DNA of 64,000 bases from positions 496,001 through 560,000 of the forward strand of contig NZ_MRDL01000051.1 in the NCBI RefSeq assembly GCF_002008365.1, given 5' to 3'. The position numbers and the translations under genes are program-made. Shown here piece by piece: positions 27,110-35,554 of the stretch; within the stretch, counting starts at the first letter, position 1; each line of letters starts with the position of its first letter. Source of the stretch: Rhizobium leguminosarum bv. viciae USDA 2370 (GTDB taxonomy: Bacteria > Pseudomonadota > Alphaproteobacteria > Rhizobiales > Rhizobiaceae). Under the pieces are notes generated by a model. It made no database searches, had not been told where the DNA came from, and worked only from the letters and a program-made list of their open reading frames with translations.

Positions 27110-27387
27110 TCGGGTATGCCTCGTTACTGTCAGCCGGCCCAACCGCGCATCCGGGGCTTCCGCCTCACCCGGGAACAACTTTGCCGTTCCAGCCTCCCAT
27201 CCCAACGAAGGACGGATAAGCATGTCATTTCAGAGTAGATAGCCGCTTTTTCAAACGGAAGGTATCAAAACACTACCATTATCCACTCGCTCGGCAAAGG
27301 CGCGTACCATAAACCCGCTCCACCAGTATCGTAGTGACACATCTGTGCTCTTCACACAATTAATGAAGGCTTGAGATTCACGGCCCG

Positions 27388-27402
27388 TTAACCCGTTGTT
27401 AA
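27388..27402. promoter_or_regulatory. CtrA-binding box
   Basis: TTAACCCGTTGTTAA, an exact TTAA-N7-TTAA match to the alphaproteobacterial CtrA recognition sequence, 170 bp before the hpt start and 279 bp before the gpr start. CtrA binding is inferred from the consensus. Confidence 0.65.
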
Positions 27403-27450
27403 CATCTTTGAATCCTAGACACCGCTTAAAAACCAATAATTTAGGGATGT

Positions 27451-27464
27451 TTAACGGACGTTAA
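27451..27464. promoter_or_regulatory. Second CtrA-like box
   Basis: TTAACGGACGTTAA: two TTAA half-sites with a 6-base spacer, one short of the CtrA consensus. It lies 49 bp from the first box and 108 bp before hpt. A weaker site or half-site use is possible. Confidence 0.45.
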
Positions 27465-27571
27465 CCATATGGCGAGATTTCCACCCTGAGTGTGCCGGAA
27501 TTTAACGTGATAGCCACCCTCCTGACGCAGAACTGTTGCAACTGCGGACGACAGAGACGGGAGAATTGGCA

Positions 27572-27955
27572 ATGGCAGCCCAGATGGCAGCATTGAACAT
27601 CGTATTCGAGGCGCCGGATAATGCAAAGGGACCGTGTCCCTCGAAGGTCCGGCCGATCGATCTGGTCCATCTCGCAAAGCAGACGATGGGCGACAAGACG
27701 CTGGAAATCGAAGTCCTTCAGATGTTTGCGCGCCAGGCCCGTGCATGTCTACAGGATATTGCGAGCGGTGAAACCATCCGTATCGGGGCAGCCGCGCATC
27801 GGCTGAAGGGCGCGGCAAGCTCAGTCGGCGCGTTCCGCGTGTCGCAGACGGCGGAAGCGGTCGAGGAAACCGGTGGCGATGCCGGCGCGACGGCAGCGCT
27901 GGGTGCCGCCGTCATCGACGCCGAGAATTTCATCTTGAAGCTCTGCCGCGGCTGA
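27572..27955 (+). CDS. Hpt domain phosphotransfer protein
   Basis: 127 residues forming a single Hpt domain. The phosphorylated His is His76 in AAHRLKGAASSVGA, the family signature. Free Hpt proteins relay phosphate between a hybrid kinase and response regulators. Start ATG 27572 is chosen for GGGAGAA upstream; the frame runs back to 27536. It is divergent from gpr and shares the CtrA-like boxes. A link to CckA (11 kb away) is possible, but ChpT is the known partner in that pathway and this protein is not ChpT-like in length. Confidence 0.88.
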   Translation: MAAQMAALNIVFEAPDNAKGPCPSKVRPIDLVHLAKQTMGDKTLEIEVLQMFARQARACLQDIASGETIRIGAAAHRLKGAASSVGAFRVSQTAEAVEETGGDAGATAALGAAVIDAENFILKLCRG

Positions 27956-27966
27956 TCTCTAAGTCT

Positions 27967-28025
27967 TTATTTAATGCATGTCATTGTCCCAAAACCGCTG
28001 CACACAGTTGGACGACGTGCAGGAG
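27967..28025. repeat. Degenerate rhizobial palindromic repeat
   Basis: Half-conserved palindrome with arms TGCATGTC (27975-27982) and GACGTGCA (28014-28021) around tcccaaaaccgctgcacac. The core looks like a common repeated element of Rhizobium and Agrobacterium intergenic regions, as I recall it. Confidence 0.45.
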
Positions 28026-28040
28026 ATAGTGTTTTAACGA

Positions 28041-28076
28041 GGCCCGTTGTTCCATTGCGGAACCGCGGGTCTTTTT
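28041..28076 (+). terminator. Intrinsic terminator after hpt
   Basis: Hairpin with stems GGCCCG / CGGGTC and GTTCC / GGAAC, followed by TTTTT. About 85 bp after the hpt stop. Confidence 0.75.
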
Positions 28077-28217
28077 GCGACGTCCCGTATGACGCTTTGA
28101 AGACGGCGGGCGAAGGCCCGATCTGCGAGGCTATGGCGGATTTCGCCAATATTGACTGACGCGTCGAATTGTCGGAAGAAAATCCGCCCACCCACCTGAA
28201 GACCGGAAATAGTCCTG

Positions 28218-28538
28218 ATGCCCAAACTTACCATCGTCGCCTTCGACGGCACGCGCTTCGACCTCGACGTCGACCAAGGCTCCACCGTGATGGAGAATGC
28301 CGTGCGCAATTCGGTGCCCGGCATCGAGGCCGAATGCGGCGGCGCCTGCGCGTGCGCGACCTGTCATGTCTATGTCGATGAGGAGTGGACGGAAAAGGTC
28401 GGCCAGCCGGAAGCGATGGAAGAGGACATGCTCGACTTCGCCTTCGATGTACGCCCGACTTCGCGGCTGTCCTGTCAGATCCGGATGAAGGCTGTCTATG
28501 ACGGGCTCGTGGTCCACGTGCCGGAACGCCAGGCCTGA
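28218..28538 (+). CDS. 2Fe-2S ferredoxin, adrenodoxin type
   Basis: 106 residues. Cluster ligands are Cys40, Cys46, Cys49 and Cys86 (C-x5-C-x2-C-x36-C), the adrenodoxin/FdxB pattern, with the GACACATC loop. It also has an additional Cys44. Such ferredoxins pass electrons to cytochromes P450 or to Fe-S cluster assembly enzymes; no partner is adjacent. Stand-alone gene with its own start, preceded by a terminator from hpt. Confidence 0.95.
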   Translation: MPKLTIVAFDGTRFDLDVDQGSTVMENAVRNSVPGIEAECGGACACATCHVYVDEEWTEKVGQPEAMEEDMLDFAFDVRPTSRLSCQIRMKAVYDGLVVHVPERQA

Positions 28539-28854
28539 AGCACGTTACGCTTCAAACGTCGCCGAAACATTCGATATCAAAAAAGACGCCTCGCGCGCTT
28601 GAGCGAGCGAGGCGAGGCGGGCGCATTACCTACGGATGAGGGAGGAACATCCGCGGCTTCGGAACGCGCCAGGAGAACCCAGCGATGAAAGTGCAGATGC
28701 CGTAGCTGAACTTTCGAATGTGTTCATATTAACGCGTTCCGGTTGAGTCTGCCAGGATGAAAAATGACCATTCAATCGCTGGGGAGGGTGCAAGTTTCGC
28801 ACAAGTTTCGTTGTGCAGCTAAGGTTTTCCGCTCGCAACCAGATTGAAAAAGCC
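28539..28854. other. Intergenic region, possible small RNA on the minus strand
   Basis: 316 bp without a supported protein gene. At its left end an intrinsic terminator points to the minus strand, yet the only minus gene upstream of it (DUF922) ends about 240 bp away. C/U-rich stretches on the minus strand (accctccccag and gttcctccctc) could pair with Shine-Dalgarno sequences. Confidence 0.4.
28577..28614 (-). terminator. Intrinsic terminator on the minus strand
   Basis: Arms CGCCTCGC (28587-28594) and GCGAGGCG (28607-28614); read on the minus strand the stem is followed by TCTTTTTTGAT. Strong on the minus strand only. Confidence 0.75.
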
Positions 28855-29481
28855 TTATTTTTCGCCGGCTCGACCGTTGATTCGATTATTTAGCAACCTC
28901 AACATTCGCTTCTGAAAATTGACGGCCTCGACCCGATCGAATCGCGCCTGCTGCCGGTCGTGCTCCTCTATACCGCGAGCTGATTCGTTGGAGACGAGTT
29001 CCTGCATGGCTTCGCAGCTGCGCTGCTGGCGCAGCGCGCGAATGGCGCGCTCCATGGCGCGGGCCTGGTCGCGGGCGATCTCGGCATGGCGCTCCTCGTG
29101 GCGCTTGATATCGCTCGACAGCGCGTCCCAGATCATCGACAGCTCCTTGCTGGCGCCCTTGCGGCTGCTCCAGCGCGGCAGGATGATCTGGGTGTGGACC
29201 GTGACCTTGACGTTGCCGACGCGGCAGCGCCCGTTATCCTGGATATAGGTTGCCTCGCCGCCGAAGCGGATCTTCGTGGCGCCGGGATGGCGGGCAGAGG
29301 AACCGCTCGCCGTCGGGCCCCGCCGGCTGAGTTCGCGGTCGAGCTCATCCGCTGTTTTGCCGCGAATGTCGAAATAGGAATAGCTTTTCGATGCGATCAC
29401 TTCGGCTGCCACGGGGCTGCAAAGGGAAAGAGCAATGGAAAAGGCGATAGGAAGGACCATATAACGCACTGCAAGCGGCAT
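28855..29481 (-). CDS. DUF922 domain-containing secreted protein
   Basis: About 209 residues with a signal peptide (VLPIAFSIALSLCSPVAA, cleaved before EVIAS). The body contains the HEERH motif (SDIKRHEERHAEIARDQA), the zinc-protease-like signature of DUF922, and the paired Cys of the family (GRCRVGNVKV ... RSCEAMQEL). DUF922 proteins are predicted secreted Zn-dependent proteases; activity is not established. Start choice is unsure: ATG 29481 or 29460, neither with a good ribosome site. Divergent from the folate operon. Confidence 0.8.
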   Translation of the reverse strand: MPLAVRYMVLPIAFSIALSLCSPVAAEVIASKSYSYFDIRGKTADELDRELSRRGPTASGSSARHPGATKIRFGGEATYIQDNGRCRVGNVKVTVHTQIILPRWSSRKGASKELSMIWDALSSDIKRHEERHAEIARDQARAMERAIRALRQQRSCEAMQELVSNESARGIEEHDRQQARFDRVEAVNFQKRMLRLLNNRINGRAGEK

Positions 29482-29582
29482 TCTGAACGCAACCCGTGTT
29501 GAAATCGACAGGAGCTTGGGGCATAGCCACCGCAAGCGCAATATCGGATGGCGCTTTTTTCGTCCTCAATGGGATAAGTCTG

Positions 29583-30452
29583 GTGACAGGGCTCGAAGGC
29601 AGTATATGGCGTGTCGGCCATGGCCGGGAGATCGAACTCGGCCGTCGTTCGACGATCATGGCGATCATCAACGTGACGCCGGACTCCTTTTCAGACGGCG
29701 GTCGCTTTGAAACCGTCGATGCGGCGGTCGAACAGGCGCTGCGAGCGGTGAGCGAGGGCGCCGGCATTGTCGATATCGGCGGCGAATCGACCCGGCCGAA
29801 CGCAGCAACCGTCAGCCCTTCGGAGGAACAGGCGCGCGTGCTGCCCGTCATCGAGGCACTGCGCGGGCGCACCCAGGCGCTGATTTCCATCGACACCTAT
29901 CGCGCCGAGACGGCACGGCTTGCGATCGGAGCTGGCGCCCATATCGTCAATGACGTCTTCGGGCTGCAGAAGGAGCCCGATATCGCCAATATCGCCGCGG
30001 TGACCGGAGCCGGGCTCTGCATCATGCACACCGGCCGCGATAGGGTAAAACTCGTCGATGTGATTGCCGATCAGGTACATTTTCTCGAACGGTCGCTTGC
30101 GATCGCCGCTGCATCAGGCGTCAACCGCGACCGCATCGTACTCGATCCGGGCTTCGGCTTCGCCAAGGAGACGGCGGAGGAGAACCTGGAGCTGATGGCG
30201 CGGTTTTCCGAACTTTCCCGTTTCGGCTTGCCGCTGCTCGCCGGCACGTCGCGCAAACGCTTCCTCGGCGCGGTGACGGGCCGTGAGGCACAGGACAGGG
30301 ATGCGGCGACGGCTGTGACCAGCGCGTTGCTGAGACTTCAAGGGGCTGCGGTTTTTCGGGTGCACAATGTCGCAATCAACAGGGATGCGCTCGATATCGT
30401 CGATGCTATGCTCAATGCGCGCCAGGAATTCGAGAGGAAGCGGCCGACATGA
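29583..30452 (+). CDS. folP: Dihydropteroate synthase
   Basis: About 289 residues. It condenses p-aminobenzoate with the hydroxymethyl-dihydropterin pyrophosphate. Signatures: MAIINVTPDSFSDGG, VDIGGESTRP, DTYRAETA, NDVFG, LDPGFGFAK, LLAGTSRKRFLG and VHNVAINRDAL. Sulfonamide target. The frame is open back to 29496; GTG 29583 gives a length like the family's and avoids overlap with the divergent DUF922 gene, but the start is not certain. First gene of folP-folB-folK. Confidence 0.94.
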   Translation: MTGLEGSIWRVGHGREIELGRRSTIMAIINVTPDSFSDGGRFETVDAAVEQALRAVSEGAGIVDIGGESTRPNAATVSPSEEQARVLPVIEALRGRTQALISIDTYRAETARLAIGAGAHIVNDVFGLQKEPDIANIAAVTGAGLCIMHTGRDRVKLVDVIADQVHFLERSLAIAAASGVNRDRIVLDPGFGFAKETAEENLELMARFSELSRFGLPLLAGTSRKRFLGAVTGREAQDRDAATAVTSALLRLQGAAVFRVHNVAINRDALDIVDAMLNARQEFERKRPT

Positions 30453-30814
30453 CCACCTACACGATCACGCTGCAGAACTGCGCCTTCTTTGCGCGCCACG
30501 GCGTGCATGACGAGGAGGAATTCCTCGGTCAGCGCTTCTTCGTCGATGCCGAACTCGATGTCGTCGCCGGCGAGGCACTAGAAAGCGATTCGATCAACGA
30601 TACCGTCAATTACGGCATCGCCTTCACCGTGATCGAGCAGATCGTCACCGGCAAGCGGCGCTACCTGATCGAGTCCCTGGCGCTCGATATCGCCAAGGGG
30701 CTTTGCGAGACATTCCCGCAGATCCGGCGTGCGAAGATCACGGTGCGCAAGCCGAACGCACCGGTGCCCGGCGTGCTCGATTTCGTGCAGGTGAGCGTTG
30801 AGCACTTTGCCTGA
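30449..30814 (+). CDS. folB: Dihydroneopterin aldolase
   Basis: 121 residues, makes 6-hydroxymethyl-dihydropterin. Family motifs are FARHGVHDEEEFLGQRFFVD at the start, the Glu/Tyr pocket in NDTVNYG, and the active Lys in RAKITVRKPNAP. ATG overlaps the folP stop (ATGA), showing translational coupling. Middle gene of the folate operon. Confidence 0.95.
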   Translation: MTTYTITLQNCAFFARHGVHDEEEFLGQRFFVDAELDVVAGEALESDSINDTVNYGIAFTVIEQIVTGKRRYLIESLALDIAKGLCETFPQIRRAKITVRKPNAPVPGVLDFVQVSVEHFA

Positions 30815-31325
30815 GGCCGCATTGCAATCCGCCACACTCGGTCTCGGCGGCAATATCGGCGACCCCGTCAAGGCGATGGCGGCGGCGCTGCAGAGGCTGG
30901 ACGGGCGGGACGACTGCCGGGTTACGGCGGTGTCGCGGCTCTATCGCACGCCCCCCTGGGGAAAGACCGACCAATCCTTCTTCTTCAACGCTTGCGCCGC
31001 CGTCAAGACCAGCCTGGAGCCCGAGGCTTTACTCGATGTCTGCCTGTCGATCGAACGTGAGATGAAACGCGAACGCATCGAGCGTTGGGGGCCACGGACG
31101 CTGGATATTGATGTGCTGACCTATGGCGACGTGATCCAGGACGCGCCGCGGCTGGAACTGCCGCATCCGCGGATGACCGATCGCGGTTTCGTGCTGATGC
31201 CGCTTGCCGATATCGCGCCGGGTCTTCTCGTCAGGGGCAGGGCGGTGAGTGACTGGCTTGATGATGCCGAGGTGACCGGCATCGAGGTTGCCGACAACAA
31301 TCGAGACTGGTGGCGGAGCGCCTGA
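30798..31325 (+). CDS. folK: 2-amino-4-hydroxy-6-hydroxymethyldihydropteridine diphosphokinase
   Basis: 175 residues. GLGGNIGDP, RLYRTPPWGKTDQSFFFNAC, and the signature RWGPRTLDIDVLTYGD and LPHPRMTDRGFVLMPL are typical of HPPK. It pyrophosphorylates the folB product. It starts at TTG 30798 and overlaps folB by 17 bp, in keeping with the operon order folP-folB-folK. Confidence 0.95.
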   Translation: MSTLPEAALQSATLGLGGNIGDPVKAMAAALQRLDGRDDCRVTAVSRLYRTPPWGKTDQSFFFNACAAVKTSLEPEALLDVCLSIEREMKRERIERWGPRTLDIDVLTYGDVIQDAPRLELPHPRMTDRGFVLMPLADIAPGLLVRGRAVSDWLDDAEVTGIEVADNNRDWWRSA

Positions 31326-31348
31326 AGCAGGGAAGCTGAAACGGAAAA

Positions 31349-31365
31349 CGGCGGGAAACCCGCCG
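31349..31365. terminator. Bidirectional hairpin between folK and the next gene
   Basis: CGGCGGG-AAA-CCCGCCG. On the minus strand it is followed by TTTTCCGTTT, so it best serves the leftward secreted-protein gene; on the plus strand it may end the folate operon. Confidence 0.7.
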
Positions 31366-31393
31366 CTTCAGGAAAATCCGCTGTGCGGTTTGT

Positions 31394-31945
31394 CTACTGG
31401 ATAGAACCGACGGCCATCTCGTCGACCTGGCGGGTCAGCGTCAGGCCGATCACCGGGATCATCTGGCTTTCGACCTTGACCGAAACGGTGACGTTCATCG
31501 TCTTGTCGTCGCGCACGCGGGCGATCATCGCACCGTTCAGCTTGGCGCGGTTGATGCCAACGACGACAGTGTCCTCGGAGACGGCGCCGGAGACGACGTC
31601 AAGGCCCTTGCCGGCGGCGCCGTCGAGGAACTTGCCCTTGTAGCTCGAGCCCGACTGCGAGATGACGGCGGTCATCGGCTGCTTGAAGACGCCGACGCGG
31701 CAGGTGCCGTCGAGCTTGATGCCGGCGCTGCTGTCGCCGGTGGGCTCACCGATCAGGTTGCAGGTGAATTTCGTGCCCTTGTACTTGCCGGCGACGATTT
31801 CGCCGGGACCCTTCCAGGAGCCGGCGACGGAATCGAAGAAGGCCTTGTCACGGGTTGCAGCGGTGGCTGCCGGAGCGACATCTGCAACGGGAGACAATGC
31901 CGCGGCGGCCAGGCCGCATACGATGAGAAACTTGCGCGAATACAT
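31394..31945 (-). CDS. Conserved secreted protein of unknown function
   Basis: 183 residues with a signal peptide (MYSRKFLIVCGLAAAALSPV, cleavage near the ATA region). The mature part reads as a beta-rich domain with repeated Gly and Lys (DSVAGSWKGPGEIVAGKYKG, CNLIGEPTG) and two Cys that could form a disulfide (CNLIGEP and CRVGVFK). I do not recognise a named family. AAGGAA is well placed ahead of ATG 31945; in-frame ATG 31972 is also possible. Confidence 0.75.
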   Translation of the reverse strand: MYSRKFLIVCGLAAAALSPVADVAPAATAATRDKAFFDSVAGSWKGPGEIVAGKYKGTKFTCNLIGEPTGDSSAGIKLDGTCRVGVFKQPMTAVISQSGSSYKGKFLDGAAGKGLDVVSGAVSEDTVVVGINRAKLNGAMIARVRDDKTMNVTVSVKVESQMIPVIGLTLTRQVDEMAVGSIQ

Positions 31946-32155
31946 GGATTTTCCTTGGCAAACACCACTCACGAACTGGCTGCAAGTTTTGCCGAAGAAT
32001 GGTTAATCCTTCCTTTCGATTGTGCCGAAATGCAAGGCAATACAGGGTTTTTGCGCGGTGATTATTTTAAAATACCGTCCCTAGAGCATTGAATCTGCTC
32101 AAATTTCTCTGGCATTACCCTAGGGGAGGCGAAAGCTACGGAATCGCTGCTTCGT

Positions 32156-33235
32156 TCAAGGATTGTTGCCGCGAGGCGACATGGAGGGGGTGAGATCGCC
32201 GATGAAATCACCGATTCCCGGCCGCTTCAGGGCGTGGAAGGCAAGCGGGCGGCAGAGATCCATCGCCGCGATTCCGATGCGGGCGGTCATCAGGCCGTTG
32301 ATGACACCTTCGCCGAGTCGGGCAGAGAGCTTCGAGGCAAGCCCATGGCCGAGCACCTGCTGGACTAGGCTGTCGCCGACGGCGATCGAGCCGGTGACGG
32401 CCAGGTGCGCCAGCACGTCACGCAGCAGGCGGAACATGCCGAGCGTGCCGGGACGGCCGCCGTACAGCTCGGCCATGGCGCGGATGAGGCGTACCGCCTC
32501 GTAGAGCACATAGAGCAGATCAACGACGGCGCGCGGGCTGACGGCGGTGACGATCGAGACACGCTTGGAGGCGTTGACGATGAGCGCCCTGGCCTTGCGA
32601 TCGAGGGGAGCGAGCAGTTCGCGTTCGGCTAGTGCAATCAGATGCGGGGGATCAATGACCTCGCCTTCGGTCGCCTTCAGCGTCGCGCGGCCCTTCGATG
32701 TCTCAGGATTTGCCGACAGCAGCGTGGTCAGCTGGGCGACGACGGCGCGCGCCTTGGCCGGCCGAGTCTCGAGTATCGCCGCCTCGGCTTCGGCCTTGAT
32801 CTTCTGGACGGCGGCAAGGCGCATCATGCCGACGGTTTCGCGGATGACGAGGGCCAGCACGGCAAGGATGCCGATTGCCAGCACGGCAAGGGCCGCATAA
32901 CCCAGCCAGTCGGCGCGGGTGAAGAGATCGCGGATCAGGCTATCGGTCCAGAGGCCAATGGCGAGAGACAGCAGAATGCCGAAGGCACCGGCGGCGATCT
33001 TGCCGAAGGAGGTCCGACGTCTCAGCGGCGTTGTAACGGGAACCGCGCTCAGATCCTTCTCGGGATTGAGGAAGGGATCGTCCTCGTCAGGTGTGACAAC
33101 GATATTTTCGGAGAAGCTTTCCGGCTTGCGCCGCCGCTCACCTTGCCGGCCGTTGTCGCGCAGCTCGGCAGCCTCGTCCTCATAGGTGAAGGCAGCGGGT
33201 GCGCGGCGCGGCGGATCGGACGGGGGCTTGCTCAT
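32156..33235 (-). CDS. YcjF-like inner membrane protein (DUF697/TIGR01620)
   Basis: 359 residues. A polar N-terminus, then two adjacent membrane segments (about 73-95 and 103-130), then a soluble C-terminal region with AVSPRAVVDLLYVLYEAVRL typical of the DUF697 group. Function unknown in rhizobia. It is downstream of, and overlaps by 4 bp (ATGA), the ycjX-like gene, as in E. coli ycjX-ycjF, which suggests the two proteins work together. Confidence 0.87.
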   Translation of the reverse strand: MSKPPSDPPRRAPAAFTYEDEAAELRDNGRQGERRRKPESFSENIVVTPDEDDPFLNPEKDLSAVPVTTPLRRRTSFGKIAAGAFGILLSLAIGLWTDSLIRDLFTRADWLGYAALAVLAIGILAVLALVIRETVGMMRLAAVQKIKAEAEAAILETRPAKARAVVAQLTTLLSANPETSKGRATLKATEGEVIDPPHLIALAERELLAPLDRKARALIVNASKRVSIVTAVSPRAVVDLLYVLYEAVRLIRAMAELYGGRPGTLGMFRLLRDVLAHLAVTGSIAVGDSLVQQVLGHGLASKLSARLGEGVINGLMTARIGIAAMDLCRPLAFHALKRPGIGDFIGDLTPSMSPRGNNP

Positions 33236-34707
33236 GCGAGACGGTCTCCGAACAGGAACTGCATGGCGCGGTCGAGGCGGATATGCGGCACCGACAGCTT
33301 GATGCCGCCGCCGGTTTCCTCGAGTTGCGGCGGGCGGAATCTGACGACGTTGACATCGGGCAGTTGCAGACCGGTGTCGCCCGCGGCGAGGCGATCGAAC
33401 AGGCTTTCCGGATCCTCAGGCAGGTCGCCGGGGAAGATCGCGGTCTTTCTCTGGCCGTCAAAGCGCTCGCCGGCGATGGTTTCGCCCTCCATCGGCGTGC
33501 CGACGATGACCGGCAGTTCATGGCCATCACGTTTGACGGTCGCTTCGCGGGTGGCGCGCACGGAGGCAAGCGCCATGACGTCGATTCCGGCGCCTGCCAT
33601 GCCGATGCGGTCGATGGCGCGATCCACCAGGCGGCGGGTCAGGGCATCGAGCCGGTCGTGGCTTTCATGGTGGAGATGGTCAGCCTTGGTGGCGGCGACC
33701 AGCACGCGGTCGATGCGGCGCCCGAGTAGGGAGGAAAGCAGCGAATTGGTGCCAGGGCGGAAACAGGCGAGCACATCGGTCAGCGCGCGTTCCAGATCCT
33801 GCACGGCTTCGGGGCCGCGGTTCATCGCCTGCAGTGCATCGACCAGGACGATCTGGCGGTCGAGCCGGGCGAAATGTTCGCGGAAGAAAGGTTTGACGAC
33901 GACCGATTTGTAGGCCTCGTAGCGCCGCTCCATCATCGTCCAGAGCGAGCCGCGGCCGGGACGTCCGTCCGGCGGCAGCGCTAGCGGCGCGAAGGTCAAT
34001 GCCGGCGACCCGTCGAGATCGCCGGGCAGAAGCAGGCGGCCGGGCGGCAGGGTGGAGAGCGAGCGTTCGTCGGCCTTGCAGGCCTTGAGATAATCGGCGA
34101 AGGCGGTGGCGAGATCGCGGGCGACCATCTCGTCGGCGCCGGCATGGATATCGGCGGTGCGCGTCAGCGCCAGCCATTGGCGTGACAGCTCGGAGCGGAC
34201 GCCGGTTTCGGCAAGCGCAATCGTCTCCTCGCTGAAGGCACGATAATCCTTGCCGAGCAGTGGCAGGTCGAGCAGCCATTCGCCGGGATAATCGACGATA
34301 TCGATCGACAGGCGGCCGGGCGAAAAAAGCCGGTTCCAGCCGCTGGCGCTCTGATAATCCAGCGTGATGCGCAGTTCGGATATGGCCCGGGTCGAATCCG
34401 GCCAGATACGGTCCTTCACCAGTGCGCGGATATGGTCCTCGTATTGAAAGCGCGGCACGGCATCGTCCGGCTGCGGCTCCAGCCGCACCGCTGAGACGCG
34501 ACCGGATTGCACCGGCTCGAACAGCGGCAGGCGGCCGCCATTCAACAGATTGTGGACCAGCGAGGAGATGAAGACCGTCTTGCCGGAGCGGGAGAGGCCG
34601 GTGACGCCGAGCCGCACGGTCGGATTGACGAGGCCGCTCGCCCGATCGGCGAGATTGTCGAAGGCGATGCGGGCGTCATCGGCAAAAGATGTCAGGCGTG
34701 GCGGCAA
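33232..34707 (-). CDS. YcjX-family P-loop GTPase/ATPase (DUF463)
   Basis: About 491 residues with a Walker A motif (GLSRSGKTVF) near residue 45 and the DUF463 motifs (VDIVDYPGEWLLDLPLL, VLVDALQAMNRGPEAV, VLVAATKADHLHHESHDRLDA with the NKxD-like ATKAD). It belongs to the YcjX group, possibly a nucleotide-binding stress protein. The start is uncertain: the frame is open to 34848, but TTG 34707 is chosen because a longer form would overlap the SixA-like gene. Confidence 0.85.
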   Translation of the reverse strand: MPPRLTSFADDARIAFDNLADRASGLVNPTVRLGVTGLSRSGKTVFISSLVHNLLNGGRLPLFEPVQSGRVSAVRLEPQPDDAVPRFQYEDHIRALVKDRIWPDSTRAISELRITLDYQSASGWNRLFSPGRLSIDIVDYPGEWLLDLPLLGKDYRAFSEETIALAETGVRSELSRQWLALTRTADIHAGADEMVARDLATAFADYLKACKADERSLSTLPPGRLLLPGDLDGSPALTFAPLALPPDGRPGRGSLWTMMERRYEAYKSVVVKPFFREHFARLDRQIVLVDALQAMNRGPEAVQDLERALTDVLACFRPGTNSLLSSLLGRRIDRVLVAATKADHLHHESHDRLDALTRRLVDRAIDRIGMAGAGIDVMALASVRATREATVKRDGHELPVIVGTPMEGETIAGERFDGQRKTAIFPGDLPEDPESLFDRLAAGDTGLQLPDVNVVRFRPPQLEETGGGIKLSVPHIRLDRAMQFLFGDRLA

Positions 34708-34783
34708 GGCGCGATTCCGGTTGGTGACTGCCTCGCAATATAGGGAGGGCGCGCCGCCCGCAAAAGAAGCGGCGCGAAAGTCT

Positions 34784-35278
34784 TCAGACGACCACGAAAT
34801 CGGTGAGGCGCCAGACGGCGGCGGAAGCATCGTAATCGACGACGGCAAGGCCTGCCGTCGGGAAGCCGCCGGGAAGGGCGCTTACCATCGCCTCGTGACC
34901 GATCAGCGCCTCCAGCGCCTGCTCCATGGTCGGATTGTGGCCGACCAGCATGACGGCAGATTCGTCCTGCGCATCGATGATCTCGAGATAGTTGTCGACC
35001 GTGGCATTATAGAGCGCGTCAACATAACGAACCTCGAGCGTGAGGCCCATCGCCCGGTACACCGCATCGGCGGTATCGCGGCAGCGCAGCGCGGTCGAAC
35101 TGATCAGAAGATCGGGACGATAGCCCTTGTCGGCGGCCTTGTCGGCGATGATTTCGGCATCGCCAAAGCCCTTTTCGTTCAGCGGCCGGTCGAAATCGCG
35201 CTGCCCGGGTTCGGCCCAGGCGGCCTCGGCATGGCGCAGGAGATAGATGCGGTTGGGCGGAGGCAGGGGTACGGTCAT
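34784..35278 (-). CDS. SixA-like histidine phosphatase
   Basis: 164 residues. Catalytic RHG-type motif is LLRHAEAAW; the second His lies in VGHNPTMEQALEAL, and LISSTALRCRDTADAV matches the SixA pattern. SixA proteins dephosphorylate histidine phosphotransfer domains, so the gene may act on a relay; this is inference. Upstream of the ycjX-like gene on the same strand. Confidence 0.88.
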   Translation of the reverse strand: MTVPLPPPNRIYLLRHAEAAWAEPGQRDFDRPLNEKGFGDAEIIADKAADKGYRPDLLISSTALRCRDTADAVYRAMGLTLEVRYVDALYNATVDNYLEIIDAQDESAVMLVGHNPTMEQALEALIGHEAMVSALPGGFPTAGLAVVDYDASAAVWRLTDFVVV

Positions 35279-35554
35279 GGGCAAATCCAGGATCCAGCGG
35301 GCTTTTTCAGTAGCGGTTGCAATCGGCCGGCGTCAACCGTCAGCGATGCTCCAACTGCCCAAAACGCGGCTGATAACACGGCGTTTTGAAGGCGAAGCAA
35401 AAAACGCAAGCCGGAATAATGATGAGAAAATAGTCTGTTAGCCGAAAACTGTGACAGATTTAAAAATCTGTTTACCTGTCGTATTTGGCTTGAATCGCGA
35501 CTAGCGCTTGGGATATACACCCGGCCAGATGAGATGTTCTTCAGGAGAATCGCG

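Larger units (their letters stand above)
27110..27571. other. Divergent promoter region of gpr and hpt
   Basis: About 460 bp, richer in A+T than its surroundings, between gpr (leftward) and the Hpt gene (rightward). Contains two CtrA-like boxes, listed separately. No further gene is supported. Confidence 0.65.

Noticed and set aside
28626..28838. 70-codon frame on the minus strand ahead of the terminator
   Set aside because: Low-complexity product with no ribosome site; the stretch fits better with an RNA or with nothing.
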